DNA of 64,000 nucleotides from Arthrobacter pullicola. GTDB taxonomy: Bacteria; Actinomycetota; Actinomycetes; Actinomycetales; Micrococcaceae. Position numbers and translations under genes: made by a program. The notes beneath the pieces are model-generated. The model was given only the letters and a program-made list of their open reading frames with translations, ran no database searches and had not been told where the DNA came from. The stretch spans positions 1-64,000 of the forward strand of contig NZ_JACSQC010000006.1 in NCBI RefSeq assembly GCF_014836875.1, given 5' to 3'. Positions 20,297 through 28,245 of the stretch are shown one piece after another. The stretch's first letter is position 1. The number at the start of each line of letters is the position of its first letter.

Positions 20297-20352
20297 ATTC
20301 ACCCAAGCGTTAAACTAACGTTCACTTCAAGGGGGCCGTTCGTTCACCGGTT
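20297..20352 (+). promoter_or_regulatory. Pho-box-like direct repeats between senX3 and phoU
   Basis: Repeats ATTCACCCAAG (20297), GTTAAACTAAC (20309), GTTCACTTCAA (20320) and GTTCACCGGTT (20342) fall at intervals of 12, 11 and 22 bases, i.e. on nearly the same helix face. GTTCAC-type 11-base direct repeats are the known PhoP/RegX3 target in Streptomyces and mycobacteria. They lie in the divergent region of senX3 and phoU, pointing to autoregulation. Confidence 0.55.
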
Positions 20353-20422
20353 ACTGGCACCATTGACGGAGCCGTACCGGCTGGCGGCCGGCTGTATAAA
20401 TGTTCATCGAAAGGACGCATCA

Positions 20423-21085
20423 GTGCGCAAGGTTTTCCAAGCCGAGCTTCACCAGATCGGAGAGGAGCTGACCCAGATTTCCCAGCTCGTCACCGAGGCA
20501 ATGAAGAAGGCCACTCTGGCGTTCGAGACCGCAGATACCGAGCTCGCCCAGGACGTGATCGCCGCCGACGCACGCATTGACTTCCTGCAGAACGATCTCG
20601 ACGAGCGGGCCATCGATATTCTGGCACTGCAGGGACCTGTGGCCAGCGACCTGCGGATGATCGTCGGTTCCCTGCGGATGAGCGCCTCGCTCGAACGCAT
20701 GGGCGACTTGGCCCGCCACATCGCCCAGCTGGCCCGCCTGCGCTACCCGGCCAACGTGGTTCCCGATTCCATGGTCGAGACTTTCAAGGAGATGGCCCGC
20801 CTGGACATTGCGATCTCGGAACTCCTGACCGAGCTCCTGGAGACCCGCAACCTGGAACTCAGCAAGGACATCTACGCGCACAACACGCGGATCAACGAGC
20901 TCCACGTAAGCGTGTTTAAGGCCGTGGCCTCCCCGGAGTGGAACAACTCCGCCGTCACCACCGTGGACCTGACGCTGGCCAGCCGCTACTTCGAGCGGTT
21001 CGCCGACCACGGTGTATCGGTCACCCGCAAGGTCAACTACCTCGTGACCGGCGAGTGGCAGCCGATCTCTGAGAGCCCGCTCTAA
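20423..21085 (+). CDS. phoU: Phosphate transport regulator PhoU
   Basis: The 220-residue protein has two PhoU helical-bundle repeats, each with the metal-binding motif: VASDLRMIVGSLRMSASLERMGD in the first and LTLASRYFERFADHGVSV in the second. PhoU damps the kinase when phosphate is plentiful through the Pst transporter, which is not in the window. The start is the GTG at 20423 with AAAGGAC upstream; a longer frame to 20363 would run into the operator region. Its position opposite senX3 links it to that system. Confidence 0.93.
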   Translation: MRKVFQAELHQIGEELTQISQLVTEAMKKATLAFETADTELAQDVIAADARIDFLQNDLDERAIDILALQGPVASDLRMIVGSLRMSASLERMGDLARHIAQLARLRYPANVVPDSMVETFKEMARLDIAISELLTELLETRNLELSKDIYAHNTRINELHVSVFKAVASPEWNNSAVTTVDLTLASRYFERFADHGVSVTRKVNYLVTGEWQPISESPL

Positions 21086-21120
21086 TCTGCTAACTCCGGC
21101 CGGCCCAGCTGGCAGATAGA

Positions 21121-21159
21121 CAGAAGGCGCTCCTCCCGCGATGGGAGGAGCGCCTTCTG
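21121..21159. terminator. Bidirectional terminator between phoU and gpmA
   Basis: Seventeen-base perfect arms (21121-21137 and 21143-21159, core GAAGGCGCTCCTCCC) with loop GCGAT lie between the converging stops of phoU and gpmA. T-runs are poor on both sides. Confidence 0.7.
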
Positions 21160-21169
21160 CATGGAAAAG

Positions 21170-21925
21170 TTATTTCTTCTGCTTGCCCTGGTTCGCCACG
21201 GCCTGGATGGACGCCGCTGCGGCCTCCGGATCCAGATAGGTGCCACCAGCCTTGACCGGCACCAGGTTCTCGTCGAGTTCGTACACCAGCGGGATACCGG
21301 TGGGAATGTTCACGGCGGCGATGTCGGCGTCGGAAATCCCGTCAAGGTGCTTAACCAAAGCACGGAGCGAATTACCGTGCGCGGCGATCATCACCGTCTT
21401 CCCGGCCTTGATGTCCTGCGTGATCTCCGTTTCCCAGTAGGGCAGGAAGCGTTCCAGGACATCCTTGAGGCACTCGGTCCGCGGCAGCTCATCCGCGCTG
21501 AGGTCCGCGTAGCGCGGATCGTGCGCCTGGGAGAAGTCGCTGTCATCCGGCAGGGGCGGCGGCGGGGTGTCGTAGGAACGGCGCCAGAGCATGAACTGGT
21601 CCTCGCCGTACTCGGCCAGGGTCTGTGCCTTGTCCTTGCCCTGGAGAGCACCGTAGTGCCGTTCGTTCAGGCGCCAGCTGCGCTTGACATCGATCCAAAT
21701 GCGGTCCGCCGCGCCCAGGGCGATGTTGGCCGTGTTGATGGCCCGCTGCAGCCTGGAGGTATAGAGGACGTCCGGCAGAATGCCGTTCTCCACCAGCAGC
21801 TCCCCGCCGCGGAGCGCTTCCGCCCGGCCCAGGTCCGTGAGGTCTACATCCACCCAGCCGGTGAAGAGGTTCTTTTCATTCCATTCACTCTGCCCGTGGC
21901 GCAGAAGGATCACTTTGTAGGTCAT
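21170..21925 (-). CDS. gpmA: 2,3-bisphosphoglycerate-dependent phosphoglycerate mutase
   Basis: The protein (251 residues) interconverts 3- and 2-phosphoglycerate in glycolysis. The phospho-histidine is in [11 protein letters not shown], with [25 protein letters not shown] and [16 protein letters not shown] completing the active site. The ATG at 21925 gives the usual length; TACGAT lies 6 bases upstream and no ribosome site is seen. In mycobacteria gpm1 is likewise next to senX3-regX3. Confidence 0.95.
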   Translation of the reverse strand: MTYKVILLRHGQSEWNEKNLFTGWVDVDLTDLGRAEALRGGELLVENGILPDVLYTSRLQRAINTANIALGAADRIWIDVKRSWRLNERHYGALQGKDKAQTLAEYGEDQFMLWRRSYDTPPPPLPDDSDFSQAHDPRYADLSADELPRTECLKDVLERFLPYWETEITQDIKAGKTVMIAAHGNSLRALVKHLDGISDADIAAVNIPTGIPLVYELDENLVPVKAGGTYLDPEAAAASIQAVANQGKQKK

Positions 21926-21931
21926 AAATTC

Positions 21932-21937
21932 ATCGTA
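21932..21937 (-). promoter_or_regulatory. Candidate leaderless -10 box of gpmA
   Basis: Minus-strand TACGAT ends 6 bases before the gpmA ATG. Confidence 0.35.
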
Positions 21938-22055
21938 TCGGAGAGGACTGGCGGCGGGCAGGGCGGCGGCGTAACCAAGGCCGGGCAAAGGGCGGGGCTG
22001 CCGCCCGGCAGCACGGCACCCGCTCCCCCGGTCAGGACCACACCCTCCCGGCCAG

Positions 22056-22061
22056 TAATAT
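22056..22061 (+). promoter_or_regulatory. Candidate leaderless -10 box of the methyltransferase gene
   Basis: TAATAT, close to consensus, ends 6 bases before the GTG at 22068. Confidence 0.45.
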
Positions 22062-22067
22062 TGTTTG

Positions 22068-22862
22068 GTGCAAATTCCCCTCAAACCCGTTGGAAATATG
22101 ACCCGGGGCACTACAAACCCCAATCGCTTACGCCGGGTGGACCGCTGGCTGGCCGGGCCCGAAGCGTGGCGGCTGCGCCGGGCGGCTGACCCGCTCGTCA
22201 TCGACCTCGGCTATGGGGCTGCACCGACGACGGCGGTAGAACTGCACCACCGGATGGGCAGTGTGCGGCGGGACGTTAACGTGGTCGGGATTGAAATCGA
22301 CCCCCACCGGGTCCTGGCGGCCAAGCCGCTCGAGCGCTCTGGGCTGAGCTTCCGCCAGGGCGGATTCGAACTGCCTGTCGACGGACGGCGTCCGGTGATG
22401 GTGCGGGCCTTCAACGTGCTGCGCCAGTACAGCGAAGCCGAGTACGGCGCCCACTGGGACATGGTCCGCAGCCGTCTCGCAGACGGTGGGATTTTTGTTG
22501 ACGGCACGTGTGACGAGATTGGCCGGCGTTCCACGTGGGTGGTTCTGGATCCGGCGGGCCCGGTCTCCCTGAGCATCTCGCTTCGGTTCGGTGCGTTCGA
22601 GCGGCCGTCCGACGTTGCCGAGCGCCTGCCAAAGGCCCTGATCCACCGCAATGTTCCCGGGGAACGGGTGCACGCCTTCCTGCAGGCAATGGATACGGCC
22701 TGGCTGGGCGCAGCGCCGATGGCTTCCTATGGCAACCGGCAGCGTTGGATCTCCATGTGCCGGATTCTGCGCAGCCAGGGCTGGCCGCTGCTGACCGGCC
22801 CGGACCGGTGGCGGCTGGGCGAAATCACGGTCGCCTGGAACGCCGTCGAACCAGGGTCCTAG
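22068..22862 (+). CDS. Class I SAM-dependent methyltransferase-like protein
   Basis: The protein (264 residues) has a Rossmann-type SAM site: [19 protein letters not shown] (motif I) and [14 protein letters not shown] (motif II, acidic residue for the ribose). A later segment, [16 protein letters not shown], could be motif IV/V. The N-terminus [17 protein letters not shown] is conserved in actinobacterial homologues as far as I recognise them. The substrate is unknown. The GTG at 22068 fits a leaderless start; the ATG at 22098 (MTRGTTNPN) is an alternative. It is transcribed away from gpmA. Confidence 0.75.
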   Translation: MQIPLKPVGNMTRGTTNPNRLRRVDRWLAGPEAWRLRRAADPLVIDLGYGAAPTTAVELHHRMGSVRRDVNVVGIEIDPHRVLAAKPLERSGLSFRQGGFELPVDGRRPVMVRAFNVLRQYSEAEYGAHWDMVRSRLADGGIFVDGTCDEIGRRSTWVVLDPAGPVSLSISLRFGAFERPSDVAERLPKALIHRNVPGERVHAFLQAMDTAWLGAAPMASYGNRQRWISMCRILRSQGWPLLTGPDRWRLGEITVAWNAVEPGS

Positions 22863-22896
22863 CGTCAGCGGGTCCCAGCGGCAGGCCGCCGGGCGG

Positions 22897-23220
22897 CTAC
22901 CAGGAACCGTAGGTTCCGCCGCGTCCCTTGGACTCGTTCAGGGCCGGCCGGACGTCCGCCAGGTAGACCGACGCCGCAACCACGGCTGCCAGCTCAAAGA
23001 GGAGCAGGGCCAGCGGGCCGAACAGCAGCACCGAGAGCAGACCCACCGCGGCGGCACCGCCGGTGAGGCCCATCCAGAACCCCTTGGTCCGCTTGTAGGC
23101 GCGCTCGAAATCCGCGGGCTTGCGCCGGGCGCAGTCCGCGAAGGCCCACAGCTCAATTCCCAGGGCCACGAGGCCCAGCACCAGGTAGAGCAGGTTCTGC
23201 AGCTGGAAGACTTGTATCAC
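22897..23220 (-). CDS. DUF2516-family membrane protein
   Basis: The 107-residue protein has about three hydrophobic segments: residues 8-28, 49-65 and 67-88, with the cytoplasmic-type motif FADCARRKPADFERAYKRT between the first two, typical of DUF2516. The function is unknown. The GTG start is 6 bases after a TAGGCT that includes the stop codon of the upstream trans-sulfuration gene, so it may have its own leaderless transcript in addition to read-through. Confidence 0.8.
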   Translation of the reverse strand: MIQVFQLQNLLYLVLGLVALGIELWAFADCARRKPADFERAYKRTKGFWMGLTGGAAAVGLLSVLLFGPLALLLFELAAVVAASVYLADVRPALNESKGRGGTYGSW

Positions 23221-23226
23221 TCGGCC

Positions 23227-23232
23227 AGCCTA
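23227..23232 (-). promoter_or_regulatory. Candidate leaderless -10 box of the DUF2516 gene
   Basis: Minus-strand TAGGCT overlaps the stop codon of the preceding gene and ends 6 bases before the GTG. Confidence 0.4.
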
Positions 23233-24384
23233 CCGTGCCAGCGCCTGCTCAAGGTCGTTCCAGAGGTCTTCAACGTTTTCGATTCCCACGGACAGCCGCA
23301 GCAGGTTCTCCGGAACAGATACCGGTTCAGCCGGCTGCCGCCTCCGCCGCTCGATCAGTGATTCGACTCCGCCCAGTGAGGTGGCCGGCAACCAGAGCCC
23401 CACCTTTTCGGTTACGGCGTCCGCAGCTGCAGCGCCGCCGGCGACCTCGATGCAGAGGATCGAGCCGAAGCCGTTCATCTGCCCGGCTGCCCTGGCATGC
23501 CCGGGATCTCCGGGCAGTCCCGGGTAGCGGACGTTTTCCACGGCTGGATGCTGCTGCAGCCGCCCTGCCAGGTCCATCGCCGTCGCCATGGACCGTTCCA
23601 CCCGCAGCGCCAGCGTACGCAGGCCGCGCAGGGCCAGCCACACCTCGAACGGACCGCCCACTGCACCGTGCAGCGAACGGTAGGTCAGCAGCTGGGCGCG
23701 CAGCTCCGGATCGGAGGTAACCGCTGCGCCGAGGACGACGTCGGAATGGCCGGAAAGGTACTTGGTCACCGAATGGACGACGACGTCGGCACCCAGGTCC
23801 AGGGGCCGGGTCACGAGGGGCGTGGAGAAGGTGTTATCTGCGACCACGATGGCTCCGGCAGCGTGGGCCGCCGCGCTCAGCGCCTCAATATCGGCGACTT
23901 CCAGCATCGGGTTGGTGGGGCTTTCCAGCCAGAGCATCGCAGCCCCGTCGAGCGCTTCGATAACCTCGGCAGTGTTCGCGATGTCCACTGTGCGGACGCT
24001 GATCCGGCCGTTCTGCGCATCTCCGGCGGCCAGCAGGAGCGAACCCTGATAGCTGTGCCGGGGCATCACCAGGGTTCCGCCGGTGGGGATCAGGGACAGC
24101 GCGGCGATGACTGCTGCCAGCCCGGAGGAGTAGACCAGCGCCGGCAGCTCAGCGTTCTCGAGAGCTCCCAGGGCCTCCTCGAACGGTTCCCACGTGGGGT
24201 TGGAGTACCTGCCGTAGATCCGGTCCCCGTCCCGGGTTTCCCCGGTTCCGTGAAACGTCGAGGTAAGGACGATCGGCGGGTTGACCGCCGAATCCGGGGT
24301 GCGTTCCGGGCGCCCGGCGGACACCACAAGGGTTTCAGCGGACAGGTTCGCCGCATGGCGTTTCGGCTCGGTGGCTGTGCTCAT
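23230..24384 (-). CDS. PLP-dependent trans-sulfuration enzyme (cystathionine gamma-synthase/lyase type)
   Basis: The 384-residue enzyme belongs to the Cys/Met metabolism PLP family. Diagnostic segments are YGRYSNPTWEPFEEALGALE, WLESPTNPMLEV, VVADNTFSTPLV, the PLP lysine in HSVTKYLSGHSDVVLGA, and the C-terminal LRLSVGIENVEDLWNDL. It could be a synthase (O-acyl-homoserine plus cysteine) or a gamma-lyase; sequence alone does not decide. The ATG at 24384 has TAGGCT 7 bases upstream. An in-frame extension to 24444 is less likely. Confidence 0.88.
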   Translation of the reverse strand: MSTATEPKRHAANLSAETLVVSAGRPERTPDSAVNPPIVLTSTFHGTGETRDGDRIYGRYSNPTWEPFEEALGALENAELPALVYSSGLAAVIAALSLIPTGGTLVMPRHSYQGSLLLAAGDAQNGRISVRTVDIANTAEVIEALDGAAMLWLESPTNPMLEVADIEALSAAAHAAGAIVVADNTFSTPLVTRPLDLGADVVVHSVTKYLSGHSDVVLGAAVTSDPELRAQLLTYRSLHGAVGGPFEVWLALRGLRTLALRVERSMATAMDLAGRLQQHPAVENVRYPGLPGDPGHARAAGQMNGFGSILCIEVAGGAAAADAVTEKVGLWLPATSLGGVESLIERRRRQPAEPVSVPENLLRLSVGIENVEDLWNDLEQALAR

Positions 24385-24391
24385 GGGATTC

Positions 24392-24397
24392 AGCCTA
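24392..24397 (-). promoter_or_regulatory. Candidate leaderless -10 box of the trans-sulfuration gene
   Basis: Minus-strand TAGGCT ends 7 bases before the ATG at 24384. Confidence 0.4.
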
Positions 24398-24509
24398 GAC
24401 CCGCCGGACGCGGCGCCACCGAACGTTTCGCTATGCTCCGTCATGTTTCACGCCCGCCGGCCGCCGCCCGGCTGCCGGCGGCCGGCACGGCGTTCCCAGC
24501 GTGACTAGG

Positions 24510-24515
24510 TAGGCT
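24510..24515 (+). promoter_or_regulatory. Candidate leaderless -10 box of tmk
   Basis: TAGGCT ends 6 bases before the GTG at 24522 and directly abuts the alternative ATG at 24516, which favours the GTG as the true start. Confidence 0.4.
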
Positions 24516-24521
24516 ATGCGG

Positions 24522-25163
24522 GTGAGTATTTCGAAACCTTCCGCCGGCCTCTTTATTGCCTTTGAAGGCGGCGACGGCGCCGGTAAGTCGACGCAGGCTT
24601 CGCTGCTCACGGAGGCCCTGGAACGGGACGGACGGCGGGTTGTCCGGACCCGCGAGCCCGGCGGGACTCCTGTGGGCGAGAAGCTGCGGGGACTCGTCCT
24701 GGAACATGGCCACGGGGAAATCGATCCCCGCACCGAAGCCCTCATCTTTGCCGCATCCCGCGCGGCCCACGTCCAGCAGGTGATCCGGCCTGCACTGGAA
24801 CGCGGCGACGTCGTGGTCTGTGACCGCTACATCGATTCCTCCGTTGCCTACCAGGGTGCCGGACGTGCACTGGGTACGGACACCGTCCGAGGGATCAACG
24901 AATGGGCCACGGAGGGCCTGGTCCCGGATCTCACGGTGCTGCTGGACGTGGATCCCGGCGCGGGCAGGAGCCGCCGCACCGCTGCCGCTGACGCCGAGGA
25001 CCGGCTGGAATCCGAACCCGACGAATTCCACGGCAGTATCCGGACCGCATTCCTGACGCTGGCCGGGGAATCCCCTGAACGGTATCTGGTGCTGGACGCA
25101 GGTCTCCCGGTGCCCGTTCTGGCGGAGAAAATCCTGGCCCGGATCGGCGGGCTGCTGCCGTGA
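24522..25163 (+). CDS. tmk: Thymidylate kinase
   Basis: Tmk (213 residues) phosphorylates dTMP to dTDP. It has a P-loop FEGGDGAGKSTQASLL, the DRX-type motif CDRYIDSSVAYQGAGR and the substrate segment TREPGGTPVGEKLR. The lid region RTAAADAEDRLESEPDEFH is Arg-rich. The GTG at 24522 is preferred from the TAGGCT spacing; an ATG lies two codons earlier. The stop overlaps the next start as GTGA, coupling dTTP supply to a DNA polymerase clamp-loader gene, a common bacterial pairing. Confidence 0.95.
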   Translation: MSISKPSAGLFIAFEGGDGAGKSTQASLLTEALERDGRRVVRTREPGGTPVGEKLRGLVLEHGHGEIDPRTEALIFAASRAAHVQQVIRPALERGDVVVCDRYIDSSVAYQGAGRALGTDTVRGINEWATEGLVPDLTVLLDVDPGAGRSRRTAAADAEDRLESEPDEFHGSIRTAFLTLAGESPERYLVLDAGLPVPVLAEKILARIGGLLP

Positions 25164-26302
25164 GCGTCTGGGATGACCTCCAGGGACAGGCCCCGGTAGT
25201 CGAGCAGCTGCGCCGCGCGGCTGCCGAAGATCGTCCGACCCATGCCTGGCTGTTCACCGGCCCGCCCGGATCGGGCCGGTCGAATGCCGCCAGGGCCTTT
25301 GCCGCCGCCCTGCTGTGCGAAGTTGAGGACCCCTCCGCGCGCGGCTGCGGGCAATGCCGGGCCTGCCGCACCGCCTTGGCCGGTTCCCATGCCGACGTCT
25401 CCTCCGTCACCACGGAAAAGGTCACGATCAGCATTGACGAGGCCCGGGAACTGGTGAAAAAGGCGCAGGACAAGCCCTCCACCGGACGCTGGCGGGTGCT
25501 GATCGTCGAAGACGCCGACAGGATGCAGGAACGCAGCACCAATGTGCTCCTCAAGGCGATTGAGGAACCGCCGCCGCGGACCATCTGGCTGCTGTGCGCG
25601 CCCAGCCCGGGCGATGTGCTGGTGACCATCCGGTCCCGGTGCCGTCCCGTGGGCCTGCGGCTCCCTCCGGCGGCCGACGTCGCTGAACTCCTGGTCCGCC
25701 GCGACGGGATCGACCCCACCGTCGCCGAAGAAGTGGCCCGGGCCGCCCAAAGCCACGTTGGTGTGGCCAAGCGCCTGGCCACCGACGAAGGTGCCAGGGC
25801 CCGGCGGGAGAAGATCGTGCGCCTTCCCCTGTCCCTGCGCAGCGTATCGGGTGCCATGAAGGTGGCGGCGGATCTGGTGGCCCTGGCCGAGGCGGAGGCT
25901 GCCAGTTCCTTCGAACAGCGCAATGCCGAGGAGAAGGCGGCGCTGCTGGCCTCCCTCGGCGCCCCGGAGACGGGAACCCTGCCGCCGGCCATGCGCAGCC
26001 AGGTTAAACGGCTTGAAGATGACCAGCTGCGCCGGGCCAAGCGCTCCAAGAATGACTACTTCGACCGGGCGCTGACAGATCTGCTGTCCTTCTACCGCGA
26101 CGTCCTGGTACTTCAGCTGGGCTCCGGGACGGACCTGGTCAACGAGGCGCTCCGCCCCGAACTTGAGGCGTTCGCTGCCCGCGCCACGGCAGAGGTTACC
26201 CTGGCGCGCATGGACGAAATCAATGCCGTCCGCCGCCGCCTGGTCACCACCAATGTGGCCCCGCTGCTGGCTATTGAAGCGATGGCGGTCAGCCTTTTGT
26301 GA
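25160..26302 (+). CDS. holB: DNA polymerase III delta' subunit (clamp loader)
   Basis: The 380-residue protein has the AAA+ layout of clamp-loader subunits: P-loop-like GPPGSGRS (residues 34-41), a small zinc module with CGQCRAC, VEDADRMQERSTNVLLKAIEEPP, and the SRC motif in IRSRCRPV. Arg40 replaces the Walker A lysine, in line with delta' being a non-hydrolysing stator. It overlaps tmk by GTGA. Confidence 0.9.
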   Translation: MSVWDDLQGQAPVVEQLRRAAAEDRPTHAWLFTGPPGSGRSNAARAFAAALLCEVEDPSARGCGQCRACRTALAGSHADVSSVTTEKVTISIDEARELVKKAQDKPSTGRWRVLIVEDADRMQERSTNVLLKAIEEPPPRTIWLLCAPSPGDVLVTIRSRCRPVGLRLPPAADVAELLVRRDGIDPTVAEEVARAAQSHVGVAKRLATDEGARARREKIVRLPLSLRSVSGAMKVAADLVALAEAEAASSFEQRNAEEKAALLASLGAPETGTLPPAMRSQVKRLEDDQLRRAKRSKNDYFDRALTDLLSFYRDVLVLQLGSGTDLVNEALRPELEAFAARATAEVTLARMDEINAVRRRLVTTNVAPLLAIEAMAVSLL

Positions 26303-26352
26303 TTCCACCCCGCCACAGCACCAGACCCCCTACGGACTCAGGAGCCGCACCC

Positions 26353-27924
26353 ATGCCCCCAGTACGACGCCGTCCCCGGACTTCCGTCCGCACCCTGCGC
26401 CGCGCCGCGGCAGCCGCCGGTGCCGCCGCCGTCGTACTGGCTTCCCTGGTTGCCTGCACACCGGATAATTCCCAGGGCCCGGAAGAGGGCACGCAGTCCG
26501 CGGCGCCGGAAGTCATCGGTGACGTTCCGGCGGAGCTTGAGCCGTTCTACACGCAGGAGGTGGTGTGGGAGCCATGCGAGGAGGAATTCCTCTGCGCCAG
26601 CGTTGAAGTGCCCATGGACTACGCGGATCCCGGCGGCGCCAGCATAGGGCTCGAAGTGATCCTGGCCGAAGCCGGCGGCACGCCCGAAGGAACCATCCTG
26701 CTCAACCCCGGCGGACCCGGCGGCTCGGGATATGACACGGTTCTCGAATCCCTGGAGGGGGTCACCACCGACAGGCTGCGCGGCAGCTTCAACGTGCTGG
26801 GCTTCGATCCGCGCGGTGTGGGCCGTTCCAGCCCGGTGGACTGCCTGAGCGATGAAGAGCTCGATGAAGCACGTGCTGAAACCATCGATCCGTCCACCGA
26901 CGCCGGTTTCGAGGAAGCCCGGGAAAGCGCCCGCGCCTATGCCGAGCAGTGCGCCACGGAAACCGGTGAGCTGCTTGGCTTCGTGGACACCGAGAGTGCG
27001 GCGCGGGACATGGACATCCTGCGCGCCGTCGCCAATGATCCGAAACTGAACTATCTGGGCTTCTCCTATGGCACCTTCCTGGGCGCGACTTACGCAGAGC
27101 TGTTCCCGGGGAACGTCGGCCGGATGGTGCTGGATGGCGGCATTGATCCCTCCGCCAGCAACGAGGAGATCACCCTGGACCAGGCCCGCGCCTTCGAAAC
27201 GGCCATCCGGTCCTACGTCGAAGACTGCCAGTCCTCCTCCAACTGCCCGCTGGACGGCAGCGTCGACGACGGCGTGCAGACCATCCGCAGCCTCATCGCC
27301 TCCGTCGAAGCGAGCCCCCTGACCGCAGCGGACGGCCGGCTGGTGAACGCCTCCACGTTCGTGAGCGGATTCATCCTCCCCCTGTACAACGACGCTAACT
27401 GGCCGGCGCTGACCCAGGCCCTCAGCGCGGCGCTGCGCGGAGACCCCACGATCATGCTGATGCTGGCTGATCTGGGCGCCGAACGGAACGAGGACGGCAC
27501 GTACGCCTCCAATTCCTCCGAGGTGTTCAGCGCAGTGAACTGCCTTGACTACCCCATGGAAACGGACCGCGCGGCCATGGCCGGTGATGCCGCCGAGCTG
27601 GAGGAAGCCTCCCCGACTTTGGGCCGGTTCCTCGCTTACGGCGGGCTGACCTGCGAGGCGTGGCCGCATGCTCCGGTGAACGAACCGCACCCGATCGCTG
27701 CAGAGGGGGCTGCGCCCCTGCTGGTCATCGGCACCACCGGCGACCCGGCCACCCCGTACGAGTGGTCACAGGCCCTGGCAGACCAGCTGGACTCGGCAGT
27801 GCTCCTCACCTGGGAGGCTGAGGGCCACACCGCGTATGGCCGCGGAAACCAGTGCATCGCGGATGCGGTGGATGACTACTTCATCGACGGGACGGTGCCC
27901 CAGGACGGACTGGTCTGTTCCTAG
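26353..27924 (+). CDS. Secreted alpha/beta-hydrolase lipoprotein (tripeptidyl aminopeptidase type)
   Basis: The protein (523 residues) has an Arg-rich lipoprotein signal peptide ending in LASLVAC. The hydrolase core shows the oxyanion segment LNPGGPGGSGYD, GFDPRGVGRSSPVDC, the nucleophile Ser238 in GFSYGTFLG, Asp464 in TGDPATP and His492 in EGHTAYG. This domain order (alpha/beta fold plus TAP-like C-terminal domain) is that of Streptomyces SlpD/SlpE and mycobacterial exported peptidases. The ATG at 26353 has GGAG 8 bases upstream; the in-frame GTG at 26299 overlaps holB and would spoil the signal peptide. Confidence 0.88.
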   Translation: MPPVRRRPRTSVRTLRRAAAAAGAAAVVLASLVACTPDNSQGPEEGTQSAAPEVIGDVPAELEPFYTQEVVWEPCEEEFLCASVEVPMDYADPGGASIGLEVILAEAGGTPEGTILLNPGGPGGSGYDTVLESLEGVTTDRLRGSFNVLGFDPRGVGRSSPVDCLSDEELDEARAETIDPSTDAGFEEARESARAYAEQCATETGELLGFVDTESAARDMDILRAVANDPKLNYLGFSYGTFLGATYAELFPGNVGRMVLDGGIDPSASNEEITLDQARAFETAIRSYVEDCQSSSNCPLDGSVDDGVQTIRSLIASVEASPLTAADGRLVNASTFVSGFILPLYNDANWPALTQALSAALRGDPTIMLMLADLGAERNEDGTYASNSSEVFSAVNCLDYPMETDRAAMAGDAAELEEASPTLGRFLAYGGLTCEAWPHAPVNEPHPIAAEGAAPLLVIGTTGDPATPYEWSQALADQLDSAVLLTWEAEGHTAYGRGNQCIADAVDDYFIDGTVPQDGLVCS

Positions 27925-28000
27925 CCTTCTTCGGGTCCCAGCATTCTTCGGGCTCCAGCACTCTTCGGCACCGAAAATCTCCGGTCCCGGGCGGTCCGGT

Positions 28001-28036
28001 GCCACTGGGAAGCATGCGCCTCCCAGTGGCGCTTTT
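28001..28036 (+). terminator. Terminator after the hydrolase lipoprotein gene
   Basis: Ten-base perfect arms (GCCACTGGGA / TCCCAGTGGC) around a 10-base loop are followed by GCTTTT. The T-run overlaps the -35 box of the tRNA promoter. Confidence 0.75.
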
Positions 28037-28063
28037 GACCCGGGTGCTCCCGCCGTATAAAGT
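28035..28063 (+). promoter_or_regulatory. Promoter of tRNA-Thr
   Basis: TTGACC (28035-28040) and TAAAGT (28058-28063) are 17 bases apart and end 45 bases before the tRNA. Confidence 0.6.
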
Positions 28064-28108
28064 TATTCCTTGTGGATTCTGGCCGGTAGCCCGGTGCAGA
28101 GGAAGCCC

Positions 28109-28181
28109 GCCTCCTTAGCTCAGTTGGTAGAGCGTCTCACTCGTAATGAGAAGGTCGCCAGTTCGATTCTGGCAGGAGGCT
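28109..28181 (+). tRNA. tRNA-Thr (anticodon CGT)
   Basis: The 73-base gene folds into the full cloverleaf. Acceptor arms are GCCTCCT and AGGAGGC with discriminator T; the D-loop is AGCTCAGTTGGTAGAGC; the anticodon stem TCTCA/TGAGA holds loop CTCGTAA with anticodon CGT at 28142-28144; the T-arm contains GTTCGATTC. It reads ACG. CCA is not encoded (the gene is followed by CCC). Confidence 0.97.
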
Positions 28182-28187
28182 CCCTAT

Positions 28188-28222
28188 CGAAGCCCCCGGA
28201 GCCAATGGTTCCGGGGGCTTCG
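28188..28222 (+). terminator. Hairpin downstream of tRNA-Thr
   Basis: Thirteen-base perfect arms (CGAAGCCCCCGGA / TCCGGGGGCTTCG) with a 9-base loop lie 6 bases after the tRNA. There is no T-run. It is the likely end of the tRNA transcript or a processing stop. Confidence 0.6.
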
Positions 28223-28245
28223 CTGCAGCAGGAGCCCGGCAATAC

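Noticed and set aside
24848-26308. Long minus-strand frames opposite tmk and holB
   Set aside because: No recognisable protein; tmk and holB on the plus strand have full motifs.
27925-27975. Repeated CTTCGGG/CTTCGGC motifs after the hydrolase lipoprotein gene
   Set aside because: Three imperfect copies in 50 bases without dyad symmetry or any recognised site; too short to interpret.
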